NCBI GenBank assembly: GCA_034521445.1
Contig: JAXHMM010000003.1
Span: 248,001-312,000 of the forward strand
DNA length: 64,000 nucleotides
Direction: 5' to 3'
Source: Balneolaceae bacterium
GTDB lineage: Bacteria; Bacteroidota; Rhodothermia; Balneolales; Balneolaceae
Part shown: in pieces, positions 8,127 to 17,409 of the stretch
Layout of the letters: each line of letters starts with the position of its first letter
How positions within the stretch are numbered: the stretch's first letter is position 1
Translations under genes and position numbers: made by a program
Notes under the pieces: generated by a model
The model's database searches: none
What the model saw: the letters and a program-made list of their open reading frames with translations, nothing else
Told to the model about the DNA's origin: nothing

Positions 8127-9296
8127 ATGAAGATTCTATACCTCACGTGCTGGTATCCCACCGACGAGCAGCCTGGCAACGGCATCTTTGTCCGGGAGCA
8201 CGCCCGGGCGGCCGCAAAGGCCGGCGCCGACGTCCGCGTGCTGCAAATCTGGCCGGTCTACGATCCGGGCACCCTCTGGCGCACCGATATCAGGAACCAT
8301 GAGGAGGGCGGCATTCCCACCAGTTCCGTGCTGATCCGGTCGCGGTTCCACAAGGCTATCTACGGCAATACGCCCCTGATGAACCTGCTGGCCCGCCGCT
8401 TCTACGTGGAACAGGTCTATACGCGCTTCGAACCTGATCTGGTCCACGCCCACGTGATCTACCAGGCCGGAGTGATGGCCTGGGGCCTGCACCGCATGCA
8501 CGGGCTTCCCTACGTGATCAGCGAGCACTGGTCCAAATTGGACTGGTACTTCAACCGACCCTGGTTCTCCTATCCCGCCGCCACCGTCTACAAGGAGGCG
8601 GAGGCGGTCATGCCCGTCTCAGACTACCTGGGCGTCAACATCCGGGGATTCGTGCCGGACCTGCAGCCGGAGCAGATGCCGGTGGTGCCCAACGTGGTGG
8701 ACACCGACCTTTTTTATTACAAAGAACAGGACGAGAGGGAAGGGGAGGGCATCGAACTCCTGGCGGTCATGAACTTTACCCACGAGCACAAGCGACCCCT
8801 GGTGCTGCTGGAAGCCATCGCCCAGCTGCCGGACGAGCTGCAGCGCCACATCACCCTGCGGCTCATCGGCAAGGGGGAGGGGGTGGTGGACGACACCGAG
8901 GCCCTGGTGAAACGCTATGAACTGGAGGCCGAAGTCATTTATGACGGTTTCCGGGAAAAGTCCTATATCGCGGACGCCATGCGCCGGGCCGACTTCCTGG
9001 TGCACCCCTCCGAGCGGGAGACCTTTGGGGTAGTGGTGGCCGAGGCGCTCTGCTGCGGGCTGCCCTGCATTGTGAGTGACCGCTGGGCGCTGCCCGAGCA
9101 TATTGGGGAGGATGAGGATTATTTGGTGCCGGACAATTCGGCTAAGGCTTGGCGTGACGTTCTGCAAAAAAACCTGGCGGGTGAGAAAAACGTGGACCGC
9201 ACGGCCCTTTCCGAGACTCACCGGCAGCGTTACGCCCCCGGAGAGGTTGGACAGACCCTTTGCCGCATCTACGATCAGGCCCTGAACAATTCCTAG
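8127..9296 (+). CDS. Glycosyltransferase family 4
   Basis: A 389-residue GT-B glycosyltransferase. The N domain begins MKILYLTCWYPTDEQPGNG with the donor-side EHWSKLDWYF region. The C domain carries the retaining E-x7-E signature inside HPSERETFGVVVAEAL (about 291-306). It transfers a sugar from a nucleotide donor on the cytoplasmic face. I chose the ATG at 8127; an in-frame ATG at 8097 adds ten residues not seen in the family. It is divergent from the flippase block and most likely serves the same glycan. Confidence 0.9.
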   Translation: MKILYLTCWYPTDEQPGNGIFVREHARAAAKAGADVRVLQIWPVYDPGTLWRTDIRNHEEGGIPTSSVLIRSRFHKAIYGNTPLMNLLARRFYVEQVYTRFEPDLVHAHVIYQAGVMAWGLHRMHGLPYVISEHWSKLDWYFNRPWFSYPAATVYKEAEAVMPVSDYLGVNIRGFVPDLQPEQMPVVPNVVDTDLFYYKEQDEREGEGIELLAVMNFTHEHKRPLVLLEAIAQLPDELQRHITLRLIGKGEGVVDDTEALVKRYELEAEVIYDGFREKSYIADAMRRADFLVHPSERETFGVVVAEALCCGLPCIVSDRWALPEHIGEDEDYLVPDNSAKAWRDVLQKNLAGEKNVDRTALSETHRQRYAPGEVGQTLCRIYDQALNNS

Positions 9297-9335
9297 CATC
9301 TCCTATTGGTCTGATATACAGAAGATGAGCAAGAG

Positions 9336-9365
9336 TTGAAGTTCATCTGATTATTATTAATTTAG
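9336..9365 (+). promoter_or_regulatory. Candidate promoter for the propeller lipoprotein
   Basis: TTG at 9336-9338, a 19-base spacer and TAATTTAG at 9358-9365 fit the Bacteroidota -33/-7 pattern (TTG, N19-21, TAnnTTTG) with one mismatch. It lies 26 bases before the ATG at 9392 in an AT-rich gap. No transcript data. Confidence 0.35.
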
Positions 9366-9391
9366 TTGTAATTGCTAATCCAGCCGTATCC

Positions 9392-10573
9392 ATGAAGACC
9401 TGGCTCCCTGTCATCCTCCTGCTGTTGCTGGTAAGCTGCGTCTCACCGGACTTGGAATTGCCTTCCGATATTCAAAGCCTGAAGAACCTGACCGTCTACG
9501 ACGCTAACCAGGAGCCATCCCGCAACATCAGCCTGCATCCGGAACAGACTTTTAGCGATACGGGGCAAACCCTGATCGGAAGCCTCACCGATTTCGAGGT
9601 GGATGATCAGGGACGGGTCTACCTGGCCGATGGCGAGCAGCTTACTGTGCATGTCTACAACCGGGATGGGGAGGTGGTATCACGGCTCGGGCGCGAGGGA
9701 CGTGGACCCGGGGAATTCCAGTCCATCGAAGGCCTGCAGATGGCGGCCGGCCGCCTCTTCATCGACGACAACAGCCTGGATCGCACGACCATCTATTCGA
9801 CCGATTCCCTGGTGCACGTCGGTACCATCGACCTGGCCTACTCACAAGGCGACGTTGAAGAACTGGGCCGGTACAGCCGGGCCTATCTGGAGGATTACCT
9901 GGCGAGGAGCGACGGAAACCTGCTGCTCAGGTTTGTGAGTTACGACATGTCCGACAAGGGAAAATATGACGCGTATCGCGAGACCGATCACTACTATCGA
10001 CTGAGTGAGAATGAGGAGCTTGACGGGCAGGAGTGGCTGGAACTGCCCGCGGAGACCGGGGCCCTGCTTCCCATCGGTCCTCGTGTTATGGGATTCAATG
10101 TGGCATTTTATGGCCGCCATTTGCGCCGGCTGTCCAGCGACGATCGGCTCTTTACGGCTACGCCGCCCCATTTCCTGGTGAAGGTCTACGACGCGGAGGG
10201 AAACTATCGTCGGGCGTTTTATCATCCCTATGAAGGGGTACCCCTTACGCAGGCTAATGCCGATAAGGCCGGCCTCGAGGATTACGTTCTGCAGGGCATG
10301 TCTCAACTCGAGCTGCCGGACACCTGGCCGGCCATCAATGACATGGTGATTGACGACCAGAATCGTCTCTGGGTTGCCACCATCGTGGAGGACTTCAACA
10401 TGTACGAATGGTGGGTACTTGATGAGCAGGGGGAGCTGCTGGCACAGTTCAGATGGCCCAGGCATCGCACGGTGGAGGTGGTCCGGGACGGTAAGCTCTA
10501 TGCAATGGTAGAAGACACCACGACCGGTGTCAACGAAGTCGTACGCTGGGATATCGACCTGGGGGACGAATGA
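9392..10573 (+). CDS. Six-bladed beta-propeller lipoprotein
   Basis: A 393-residue exported lipoprotein. The signal peptide MKTWLPVILLLLLVSC ends in a lipobox (LVSC, Cys16). The mature part has repeated propeller-like strands such as DFEVDDQGRVYLADGEQ and DMVIDDQNRLWVATIVEDF, and a GREGRGPGEFQ segment, typical of the six-bladed beta-propeller proteins abundant in Balneolota and Bacteroidota. Their function is largely unknown; sensing or binding at the outer membrane or periplasm is likely. It stands alone in its direction and converges on the GT gene at 10707. Confidence 0.8.
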   Translation: MKTWLPVILLLLLVSCVSPDLELPSDIQSLKNLTVYDANQEPSRNISLHPEQTFSDTGQTLIGSLTDFEVDDQGRVYLADGEQLTVHVYNRDGEVVSRLGREGRGPGEFQSIEGLQMAAGRLFIDDNSLDRTTIYSTDSLVHVGTIDLAYSQGDVEELGRYSRAYLEDYLARSDGNLLLRFVSYDMSDKGKYDAYRETDHYYRLSENEELDGQEWLELPAETGALLPIGPRVMGFNVAFYGRHLRRLSSDDRLFTATPPHFLVKVYDAEGNYRRAFYHPYEGVPLTQANADKAGLEDYVLQGMSQLELPDTWPAINDMVIDDQNRLWVATIVEDFNMYEWWVLDEQGELLAQFRWPRHRTVEVVRDGKLYAMVEDTTTGVNEVVRWDIDLGDE

Positions 10574-10706
10574 TATTCAAGTATCACTATCTGGAAGATC
10601 GGTCAGCATGGCAGGATATCGTTTAATAACGATTGGGGACGGCGGTTCAAGGCCTGCGAAACGATGGAAATGGAAAGGCTATAGGTATGGCATCCGCGAC
10701 AGGAGG

Positions 10707-12392
10707 TCACCCCTCCTCTGATCTTTCCTTTTCTCCGTTCGCTTTATCTTTCTCTTCCTCTTCCTGACCCTGTTTCTTCCCCGACCTGCGGTAGTCGCTG
10801 AGGGTTTTCTCCTCCGTTTCCTTAAGCAGTTCGGCCAGTTTCTTCGTAAGCGACAACCGCGAATAGGGGTGCTCCGTGCGGTCGTGCTCATCCGGGATAT
10901 AGGCAGAGAGTCCGTCCGGATTGCGGAGGGCGGCGGTGAGGAACTTGCGGATCTCCTTCACGTCGTCGTGCTCGATGGCCACGCCCTGGTTGTTTTCCAG
11001 GATGATTTCGGCGGCGTCGCCTTCGGTGGCGCCCAGGAAGAGAATGGGCTTGCCGCTGCCGAGGTACTCAAAGAGTTTGCCGGTCAGGATAAGCTCACTG
11101 CCGGGCGTGCGGGAAATACTCAGAAGCAGCAGGTCGGCCTCCATCATGGCCTTTACCGCCAGGCGGTGGGGGATGTAGCCCCTCAGGCGCACCGTCTCCC
11201 CAAGTCCCAGTTTGCGGATGATTTCTTCCAGGCGGGGATGGGCGTTCCCGATGAATTCCACGGTCAGCCCGGATCGCAGGCTGGGCGGCAGCAGGGCGAT
11301 GGCCTGCAAGAGATCGTCGGGCAGGGCGGCCTCCCGTACGCTGCCGATAAAACGGACCAGCAGGCTGCCCCCGGTTTCGGGCTGCTTGCGTGGGGTGAAA
11401 TCGGGAGTTGCGTGTTTCTTCTTGCGCGCGGGATCGGCTGGTTTGTGGTGCTTGCCGGGCATTTGAGGGTCGCTCCAGCCCGCTTTTTTCTTGGTGGACC
11501 AGGTGGGTTCGTGGTAGCCGCGCACGTGACGGCTGGAGCGTTTCACGCCGGAAGATTTCAGGGTCTGGTGGCTGCGGCCCGGCGGTTCCGTCCCGGCATT
11601 CTCCCCGTCACCGTCTTTCTCCTCACCCTCTTCGGCGGCCTTCCTCTTCTCCGCCTCCATGGCCCGAAGCTCCTCCTCCGAGGGATAGTCGTCCGGGTCG
11701 AAACCGTTGGGGATGACACGGTACTCGCGGTCATAGATCTTATTCTGCGACTGGGCCATGGAGGGGGAGATGACCACCACCTCGTCGGCATTCATGAGCA
11801 CCCCCACCTCCATGTGACGGTCGAGGGCGCGGGCCCAGCTGGTGCGCGGCATGAGCTTGTTGTAGTAGACCTCGCTCCAGGGATCGCGGAAATCGGCCAC
11901 CCAGCGGATACCGGTCTTCTTTTTGGCGTATTTGCCGATCAGGTGCGTGGAATGGGGAGGACCCGTGGTGATAATATTGGAGATGTTGAACCGGTCGATC
12001 AGCTCCACCGCCTTGGTCTTGGCTGTGAGGGTCCATCCGCGCCGCGCGTCGGGCAGGAAGAGGTTGGCGCGTATCCAGCCGCTGATGCGGGGACCCAGGC
12101 CGCCTTGCAGTTCCATGGTGGGCTGGGTGACTTCGCTTTTGTGCTTGCCCTTGAGCCAGGCGTAGAGTCCGAACACCTCGTAGGTGCGGGTGCGGTAGAC
12201 TTTCAGGCTCTCGGGGACGTCCTCTTCCAGGGACTTGTCGGTGATGGGATAGGTGGGGTTCTCCACCGTCAGGATAAGCGGATTGAAACCGCACTTGGGA
12301 AGGTACTTGGCGAACTTCAGGAAGCGCTGCACCCCCGCGCCCCCGCTGGGGGGCCAGTAGTAGGTGACGATAAGAACATCAGGTTTTTTCAT
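10707..12392 (-). CDS. Glycosyltransferase family 4 with a long charged insertion
   Basis: A 561-residue GT-B enzyme. The N domain starts MKKPDVLIVTYYWPPSGGAG (glycine-rich nucleotide-sugar loop) and includes TTGPPHSTHLIG and WVADFRDPWSE. The C domain has RFIGSVREAALPDDLLQA and GSGKPILFLGATEGDAAE. Between VIPNGFDPDDYP and LLVRFIG, about residues 238-342, lies a roughly 100-residue low-complexity stretch rich in Lys, Glu, His and Pro. The C-terminal tail (about 530-561) is also highly charged. Without the insertion the length is normal (about 430). It overlaps the YfhO gene by 14 bases. Confidence 0.85.
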   Translation of the reverse strand: MKKPDVLIVTYYWPPSGGAGVQRFLKFAKYLPKCGFNPLILTVENPTYPITDKSLEEDVPESLKVYRTRTYEVFGLYAWLKGKHKSEVTQPTMELQGGLGPRISGWIRANLFLPDARRGWTLTAKTKAVELIDRFNISNIITTGPPHSTHLIGKYAKKKTGIRWVADFRDPWSEVYYNKLMPRTSWARALDRHMEVGVLMNADEVVVISPSMAQSQNKIYDREYRVIPNGFDPDDYPSEEELRAMEAEKRKAAEEGEEKDGDGENAGTEPPGRSHQTLKSSGVKRSSRHVRGYHEPTWSTKKKAGWSDPQMPGKHHKPADPARKKKHATPDFTPRKQPETGGSLLVRFIGSVREAALPDDLLQAIALLPPSLRSGLTVEFIGNAHPRLEEIIRKLGLGETVRLRGYIPHRLAVKAMMEADLLLLSISRTPGSELILTGKLFEYLGSGKPILFLGATEGDAAEIILENNQGVAIEHDDVKEIRKFLTAALRNPDGLSAYIPDEHDRTEHPYSRLSLTKKLAELLKETEEKTLSDYRRSGKKQGQEEEEKDKANGEKERSEEG

Positions 12393-14889
12393 CGTCCCGG
12401 GATGAGGTTCGCCCTCTCCACCAGCCGGCCAGCAGGACGATCCCGAGTCCCCATTGCAGCAGGTTGCCGATCCACGAGATCCGCGAGCCCCAGATGTAGG
12501 AGGCGGGATCGAAGCGCAGGCGTATCTCGTGCTCGCCGGCCGGCACCTGCAGGCCGCGCAGGATGTAGTCAGTCTTGTAGATTTCGGTCTGCTGCCCGTC
12601 CACTGTGGCCGTCCACCCGGGCGGGTAGTAGATTTCGCTCAGTACCAGGAATCCCTCGCCGGAGCTGCTGGTCCGCAGGGTGATCTCGCGGGGGCCGTAG
12701 GAGGTGACCTCTACGCTGGCTGAAGTGTCCGGACGGGATACCAGGGCCTGCGAGGTCTCCACCACGGCGGTCTCTCCAAGGTCGATGCCGCTGCCGGTCT
12801 TGAGGTAGTCGATGGCCTCCTGCGGGCTGGAGACGGTGATGACCGAATCCACGAAGAAGGCTTTGGGCAGCACGTCGGTGTTTTCGTAGACCCGGCCGTT
12901 CTGATCGGAGAAGGCCAGGGTAAGATTGGGCATGGGCAGCTGCTGGTTGGCGCCCACGGAGATGTATTTCACATTGAGCAGGTCGAGCAGACCCATATTC
13001 AGTCCCTGGGGACCGGTGTAGAGGGCGTTCTCGATCACATCCTGATAGTAGCTGAGCTTGGCCCCGGTGTAGCCGCCGATGGAGGGATAGAAATAGGCGG
13101 GGATGGCGTTGTTGAAAGGGTTATCGGTCGCCGGAAAGACGCGATAGTCCCATCCCTCGCCGCTGGCGACGTTGTTCATCATAAAGCGGTCCTGTGGACG
13201 CTGCTGGCGCTGCAGGGCCTGTTCCAAGTCGGTGCTTTCGGGCGCCATCGCATCCTCGGCCAGGTAGCGGCTGCCCACGCTGAGCATGTCGTAGGAGCCC
13301 AGCACAATCAGCCCGGCCAGGAACCATCCCTTGCCGATGCGCCGGTCGTAATAGGCCCAGATGAGGGCCCCGGCCAGCAGCACCAGGATCAGAAAGCGCA
13401 GGGAGTCGCTGCTTGCCATCTCCTTGCGCTGGGGTTTGAGCTGGTTGTTGATGTAGCGAGTTACATTGAGTTGTACCTGATCATTTTCTGGCGATAGATT
13501 GTTTTGTTGCGCCAATTGCTCTGCAAAAGCTCGCCGCTCGCCCGGCTTTTCGTAGTCCAGCAACGCGTCGCTGCCCACGGTGAAGATGATCGCCAGTCCC
13601 AGCGGAAGCGCCAGGGGAATGAGCAGGGTGCGCAGGCTCTTGTTCTGTTTAGCCTCGCGCGTCTTCTCGAAGATGGCCAGCACGCCGAAGACGGCCAGAA
13701 CGCAGAAGCAGAAGACCGTTACGATGAGCCACATCTCCGGGGTGCGGAATTTGTTGAAGTAGGGCACGTAGTGGAACATGAACTCGTTCAGCGCCGGGAA
13801 ATGGTAGCCCAGGGAGAAGAGGGCCGTCAGCACGCCGGTGCCCAGGAAGAGGTATTTGATGCGCTTGCGGTAGTAGAATATGCCGAACAGGGCCAGCACG
13901 ATCACCACGGCGCCCATGTAGTGGGGGCCGCTGGTCACCGACTTGGGTCCCCAGTAGGCCTCGCTGGAGGCCCCGCCGAAGAGGCCGGGAATGACAAGCG
14001 TGAGCAGCTCGGCCACGCCCTGCGACCAGTTGAAAGCGTACTCCAGGTTGAGTCCCCCGCTGCCCACCTCCAGGGCCGAGCCGCCCCGGATGCTGTAGGG
14101 GGAGTACTCGGCCAGGCGCCAGTATTTCTGCAGGGTGCCCAGCAGGCCCAGCACGCCGCCGGCGGCCAGCATAGCGGTAGACTTGCCCCAGACTGCGGTA
14201 CGGTGTTCCCGGTAGGCCCTGGCACCCTCATAGATCCACCAGAAAAAGAGCAGGTAGAGAAAGTAGTAGGTCACCTGCGGATGGCCGGCCCGCATGTGGA
14301 GGGTGAAGGTGACGGCCAGCGTAAAAAGCCCCAGCCATTTCCTGTCGGTGCGCAGGATGAGCCAGGCGCCGGTGAGCACCCAGGGCACCCAGGCCAGGGC
14401 CAGCACCTTGGCGTTGTGTCCTGCCCCTATAATAATGGGAAGGTAGGTGGTGAAGGCAAACAGGAGTGCACCCAGGGCCGCCAGAAGGGGACGTGCCCCC
14501 ATCATCCAGAACAGCAGGTAGAGTCCCCCGAGCAGCACCCAGTAGGGGGCGGCGGGATAGAGGGATTCAAACAGGCCGAAGACGATATCGTCGAGGTGCG
14601 GTACCGCCGCCTGCACGGAGATCACGTAGGCGGGCATGCCCGAAAACATGTTGGTGGCCCAGAGGGGCTCCTCCCCGTGGGTCTCGCGGTAGTCGATCAC
14701 CGACTCGGCCCCGGCACGCCACTGCAGGGCGTCATGGGCCAGGTAGCGCTCACCGCCCAGGATGGTGGGACTGTAAAGGATGACCGGCAGGATGAAGAGC
14801 ACGGCCAGGGCGATGATGTGACGGGAACGCGTGGAGAGGGAGGAGAGGAAGTCTTCCTTGGGAGGCGTTTCTTTTTTTCGGGCGGACAT
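12379..14889 (-). CDS. YfhO-family multispanning membrane protein
   Basis: An 836-residue inner-membrane protein. A short basic N tail is followed by many hydrophobic helices up to about residue 550, then a mostly soluble beta-rich C-terminal part, and a final helix near 815. The layout and NMFSGMPAYVIS (about 79-90) match YfhO proteins, which belong to the GT-C-like fold and are linked to glycosylation of lipoteichoic acids or other surface polymers in Firmicutes. It overlaps the adjacent GT4 gene, so the pair probably acts together on a surface glycan. Exact substrate not evident. Confidence 0.85.
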   Translation of the reverse strand: MSARKKETPPKEDFLSSLSTRSRHIIALAVLFILPVILYSPTILGGERYLAHDALQWRAGAESVIDYRETHGEEPLWATNMFSGMPAYVISVQAAVPHLDDIVFGLFESLYPAAPYWVLLGGLYLLFWMMGARPLLAALGALLFAFTTYLPIIIGAGHNAKVLALAWVPWVLTGAWLILRTDRKWLGLFTLAVTFTLHMRAGHPQVTYYFLYLLFFWWIYEGARAYREHRTAVWGKSTAMLAAGGVLGLLGTLQKYWRLAEYSPYSIRGGSALEVGSGGLNLEYAFNWSQGVAELLTLVIPGLFGGASSEAYWGPKSVTSGPHYMGAVVIVLALFGIFYYRKRIKYLFLGTGVLTALFSLGYHFPALNEFMFHYVPYFNKFRTPEMWLIVTVFCFCVLAVFGVLAIFEKTREAKQNKSLRTLLIPLALPLGLAIIFTVGSDALLDYEKPGERRAFAEQLAQQNNLSPENDQVQLNVTRYINNQLKPQRKEMASSDSLRFLILVLLAGALIWAYYDRRIGKGWFLAGLIVLGSYDMLSVGSRYLAEDAMAPESTDLEQALQRQQRPQDRFMMNNVASGEGWDYRVFPATDNPFNNAIPAYFYPSIGGYTGAKLSYYQDVIENALYTGPQGLNMGLLDLLNVKYISVGANQQLPMPNLTLAFSDQNGRVYENTDVLPKAFFVDSVITVSSPQEAIDYLKTGSGIDLGETAVVETSQALVSRPDTSASVEVTSYGPREITLRTSSSGEGFLVLSEIYYPPGWTATVDGQQTEIYKTDYILRGLQVPAGEHEIRLRFDPASYIWGSRISWIGNLLQWGLGIVLLAGWWRGRTSSRDDEKT

Positions 14890-14898
14890 GCGGGAGGG

Positions 14899-15186
14899 TT
14901 ATTCGATTACGCGGGGCACGCGAAAGTAGTCGGAGTCGGCGTCCGGGGCGTTCTTGAGGGCCTCTTCGCGGGAAAGGGGCTCCCCGGCCTTGTCGTCACG
15001 AAGCCGGTACTCCAGGTCGATAACGTGCTCCAGGGGCTCCACGTCCTCGGTGTCCAGCTCCTGCAGGGTGGAGACGTAGTCCAGGATACGGTTCATGTCG
15101 CCCACGAGGCTTTCGGCCTCCTCGTCGCTGAGCTTCAGGCGCGCCAGGTGGGCCACGTAGTGCACTTCCTCCTTGCTGACAGACAT
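14899..15186 (-). CDS. gatC: Asp/Glu-tRNA amidotransferase subunit C
   Basis: A 95-residue GatC, the small subunit that stabilises the GatAB transamidase converting Glu-tRNA-Gln (or Asp-tRNA-Asn) to the cognate amide form. EVHYVAHLARLKLSDEEAE (about 7-25) and the C-terminal DYFRVPRVIE are diagnostic. The ATG at 15184-15186 gives the family start; the frame continues 15 codons upstream without similarity. gatA and gatB are not in this window. It sits nine bases upstream of the YfhO gene and could lead that transcript. The GACTT array lies about 45 bases upstream. Confidence 0.93.
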   Translation of the reverse strand: MSVSKEEVHYVAHLARLKLSDEEAESLVGDMNRILDYVSTLQELDTEDVEPLEHVIDLEYRLRDDKAGEPLSREEALKNAPDADSDYFRVPRVIE

Positions 15187-15230
15187 ACAAATCCGTTTTA
15201 AGGTTCTCAGTTGCCTCATAAAGTACGACA

Positions 15231-15336
15231 AAGACTTTAAAGTCGAAAAGTCTATAAAGTCAGAAAGTCATTAAAGTCGAAGAGTCTGAAAGTCCACCGA
15301 CTTTGTGACTTCTGGACTTTACGACTTTTAGACTTG
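15231..15336. repeat. GACTT/AAGTC array A
   Basis: About seven AAGTC-type units (one reads GAGTC) are followed by five GACTT units, spaced 7-10 bases apart and meeting at AAGTCCACCGACTT near 15290-15303. The halves are imperfectly complementary, so the transcript of either strand could fold into a long hairpin. It occupies the divergent gap between gatC and ptsH, unlike arrays B-E, which sit at gene ends. The spacers of 2-4 bases vary between units. Confidence 0.85.
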
Positions 15337-15397
15337 GAAGGTAGATAGTTGAACCAAAGTTTATGATCTTGTTGGCCTGAACAAGCTACCTTCCCGG

Positions 15398-15664
15398 ATG
15401 GTCAAGAAGAAAATCACCATTGTAAACGAGGCGGGGCTGCACGCGCGTCCCGCGGCGGCCCTGGTCAAGCTGGCCAGTAAATTTGAATCCGATTTCTTTA
15501 TCCACATGTACGGGTACAAGGTGAACGGCAAGAGTATCCTGGGCGTGATGACGCTGGCCGCCGAGCAGGGAGCCGAACTTGAGCTGGAACTGGACGGTCC
15601 GGACGAAAAGGAGGCTTTTGAAGCCATCAAGGATCTCATTGAAAACGGCTTCGGGGAGTCGTGA
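15398..15664 (+). CDS. ptsH: HPr phosphocarrier protein
   Basis: An 88-residue HPr. The active-site His15 lies in EAGLHARPAA and the regulatory Ser46 in NGKSILGVMTLA, so both the EI phosphorylation site and the HPr-kinase site are kept. HPr passes phosphate from enzyme I to PTS EIIA proteins or regulatory targets. Enzyme I follows at once (GTGA overlap). No EII component is present in the window, so it may be a regulatory PTS or its transporters are elsewhere. Confidence 0.95.
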   Translation: MVKKKITIVNEAGLHARPAAALVKLASKFESDFFIHMYGYKVNGKSILGVMTLAAEQGAELELELDGPDEKEAFEAIKDLIENGFGES

Positions 15665-17409
15665 GAATCATGGAACAGCAGACCCAGGGCGAACAGACGG
15701 TTATCGAGGGGCAGCCGGCCTCGCCGGGACTGGCCCGCGGACCGCTCTGGCGTTACCGCCGGGCGTCCCATACCCTGTCGGACGAGAGGTTGGAGGAGCC
15801 GCAGGTGCAGGATCACCTGGAGCGCTGGGAGGAAGCCAGAAGCCAGGTGGGGGAGGAGCTGGAGCGCATGAAAAGGGAGAAATCCGATCCTGATACCCTC
15901 GCCATCCTGGAGGCCCAGGTGCAGGTGGCCAGGGATCCCGACCTTGACGGGCGCATCCGCAGGGAGATCCGTGAGCGCCTGCGGCCCGCGGACCGGGCCA
16001 TTCACGCTGTCTTTCAAGCCTACCTGCAGGCCATGAATGCCCGCAGCGAGGGGGAGGATGGCCGGTCCGTGGACCTGGAGGATATTCGCGACCGGCTCAT
16101 CGCGCAGGTGCAGGACCGCGAAGAAGAGGATTTCGAGGTGGAGGAGGGCGCGGTGGTCCTGGCGCGCGAACTGAGTGCGCGGGAGGTGATCCGTCTGTCG
16201 GGGCGCCGGATCAGGGCCATCGTCACCGAAAGGGGGGGCGCCCACTCCCACGCCGCCATCATCGCGCGCTCCATGGGCATTCCCACCGTGATGGGTGCGG
16301 GACAGGCCCTGGCAGGAGGCGCGGACGGGACCCTGGCACTCGTGGACGGGGAGGAGGGAACCGTGGTGCTGCATCCCGGCGAAGAGGCCCTGCAGCGATA
16401 CAAGGAGAAATGTGAGGCCTTCGACCGGCGGCGTGAGGCGCGCGCACAGCTTTGCCGGCGACCTTCGGAGACCGACGACGGGCACCCCTTCGCGCTGCGG
16501 GCCAACGTGGAATTTCCCGAGGAGCTGGAGAAGGTCAGGCTATTCTGCGCCGAGGGAATCGGCCTGCTGCGCACCGAATCGGTCTACCTGGAGCGCTCCA
16601 ACTTTGACGACCTGGCCATGCAGGAGGAGTTCTACGATGGTATGCTGGAGCAGACCGGCGAACACCCGGTGACCATCCGGCTCTTCGACGCAGGGGGCGA
16701 TAAGTTTTTCCGGGGCGGGGAGCCCGAGGACAATCCCTTCCTGGGATGGCGGGGCATACGCATGCTGCTGGACGAACGGCAGCTCCTTCGGGATCAGCTG
16801 GAGGCGGTGCTTCGTGTGGCGGGACGTTACCCCGGTCGCGTACGCCTTCTCCTGCCCATGGTGACCGAAACCTCGGAGGTGCGTGAGGTGCGCGAGGAAA
16901 TCAGCCGCCTGCATGACCGGCTGGAGGAGGAGGGCGCGGACGTCGACCGCAACATACAGCTGGGCATCATGATCGAGGTGCCCGCGGTGGCCCTTCAGGC
17001 GCACCACTTTACGGGACTGGTGGATTTTTTCAGCCTGGGCACCAACGACCTGACGCAGTACCTGCTGGCGGTGGATCGCGGCAACGACCGGGTCTCACGT
17101 CTCTACGACCAGCGTCATCCCGCCGTCTGGCGGACGATAAAGCGTTGTGCGGAGGCCGCACGCGAGGGGGACACTTCCGTGGCTATCTGCGGGGAACTGG
17201 CCTCCGACCCTGTGGCGGCCGCCTGCCTGCTGGGCATGGGCGTGGACGACCTGAGCATGTCGCCCTCCCGCATCCCCGAGGTCAAGGAACTGCTCACCGA
17301 ACGAACGCATAACGAGATGGAGGAGCTGGCCGATCGGGCCCTGGCCTCCGAAACCGCGGGCGAGATTCATCGCCTGTTCAAATCCTGGAAAGAGAAACAC
17401 GATGGCTGA
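15661..17409 (+). CDS. ptsI: Phosphoenolpyruvate-protein phosphotransferase (PTS enzyme I)
   Basis: A 582-residue enzyme I that takes phosphate from PEP and gives it to HPr. The phospho-histidine domain has GGAHSHAAIIARS (His near 195). The PEP-binding TIM barrel has RTESVYLERSN, the metal ligands in GIMIEVPA and SLGTNDLTQYLLAVDR, and the catalytic Cys in AICGELASDP near 508. Length is normal. A GTG at 15661 overlaps the ptsH stop (GTGA); an ATG at 15670 is an equally possible start three codons in. The next gene overlaps its end by eight bases. Confidence 0.95.
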   Translation: MRIMEQQTQGEQTVIEGQPASPGLARGPLWRYRRASHTLSDERLEEPQVQDHLERWEEARSQVGEELERMKREKSDPDTLAILEAQVQVARDPDLDGRIRREIRERLRPADRAIHAVFQAYLQAMNARSEGEDGRSVDLEDIRDRLIAQVQDREEEDFEVEEGAVVLARELSAREVIRLSGRRIRAIVTERGGAHSHAAIIARSMGIPTVMGAGQALAGGADGTLALVDGEEGTVVLHPGEEALQRYKEKCEAFDRRREARAQLCRRPSETDDGHPFALRANVEFPEELEKVRLFCAEGIGLLRTESVYLERSNFDDLAMQEEFYDGMLEQTGEHPVTIRLFDAGGDKFFRGGEPEDNPFLGWRGIRMLLDERQLLRDQLEAVLRVAGRYPGRVRLLLPMVTETSEVREVREEISRLHDRLEEEGADVDRNIQLGIMIEVPAVALQAHHFTGLVDFFSLGTNDLTQYLLAVDRGNDRVSRLYDQRHPAVWRTIKRCAEAAREGDTSVAICGELASDPVAAACLLGMGVDDLSMSPSRIPEVKELLTERTHNEMEELADRALASETAGEIHRLFKSWKEKHDG

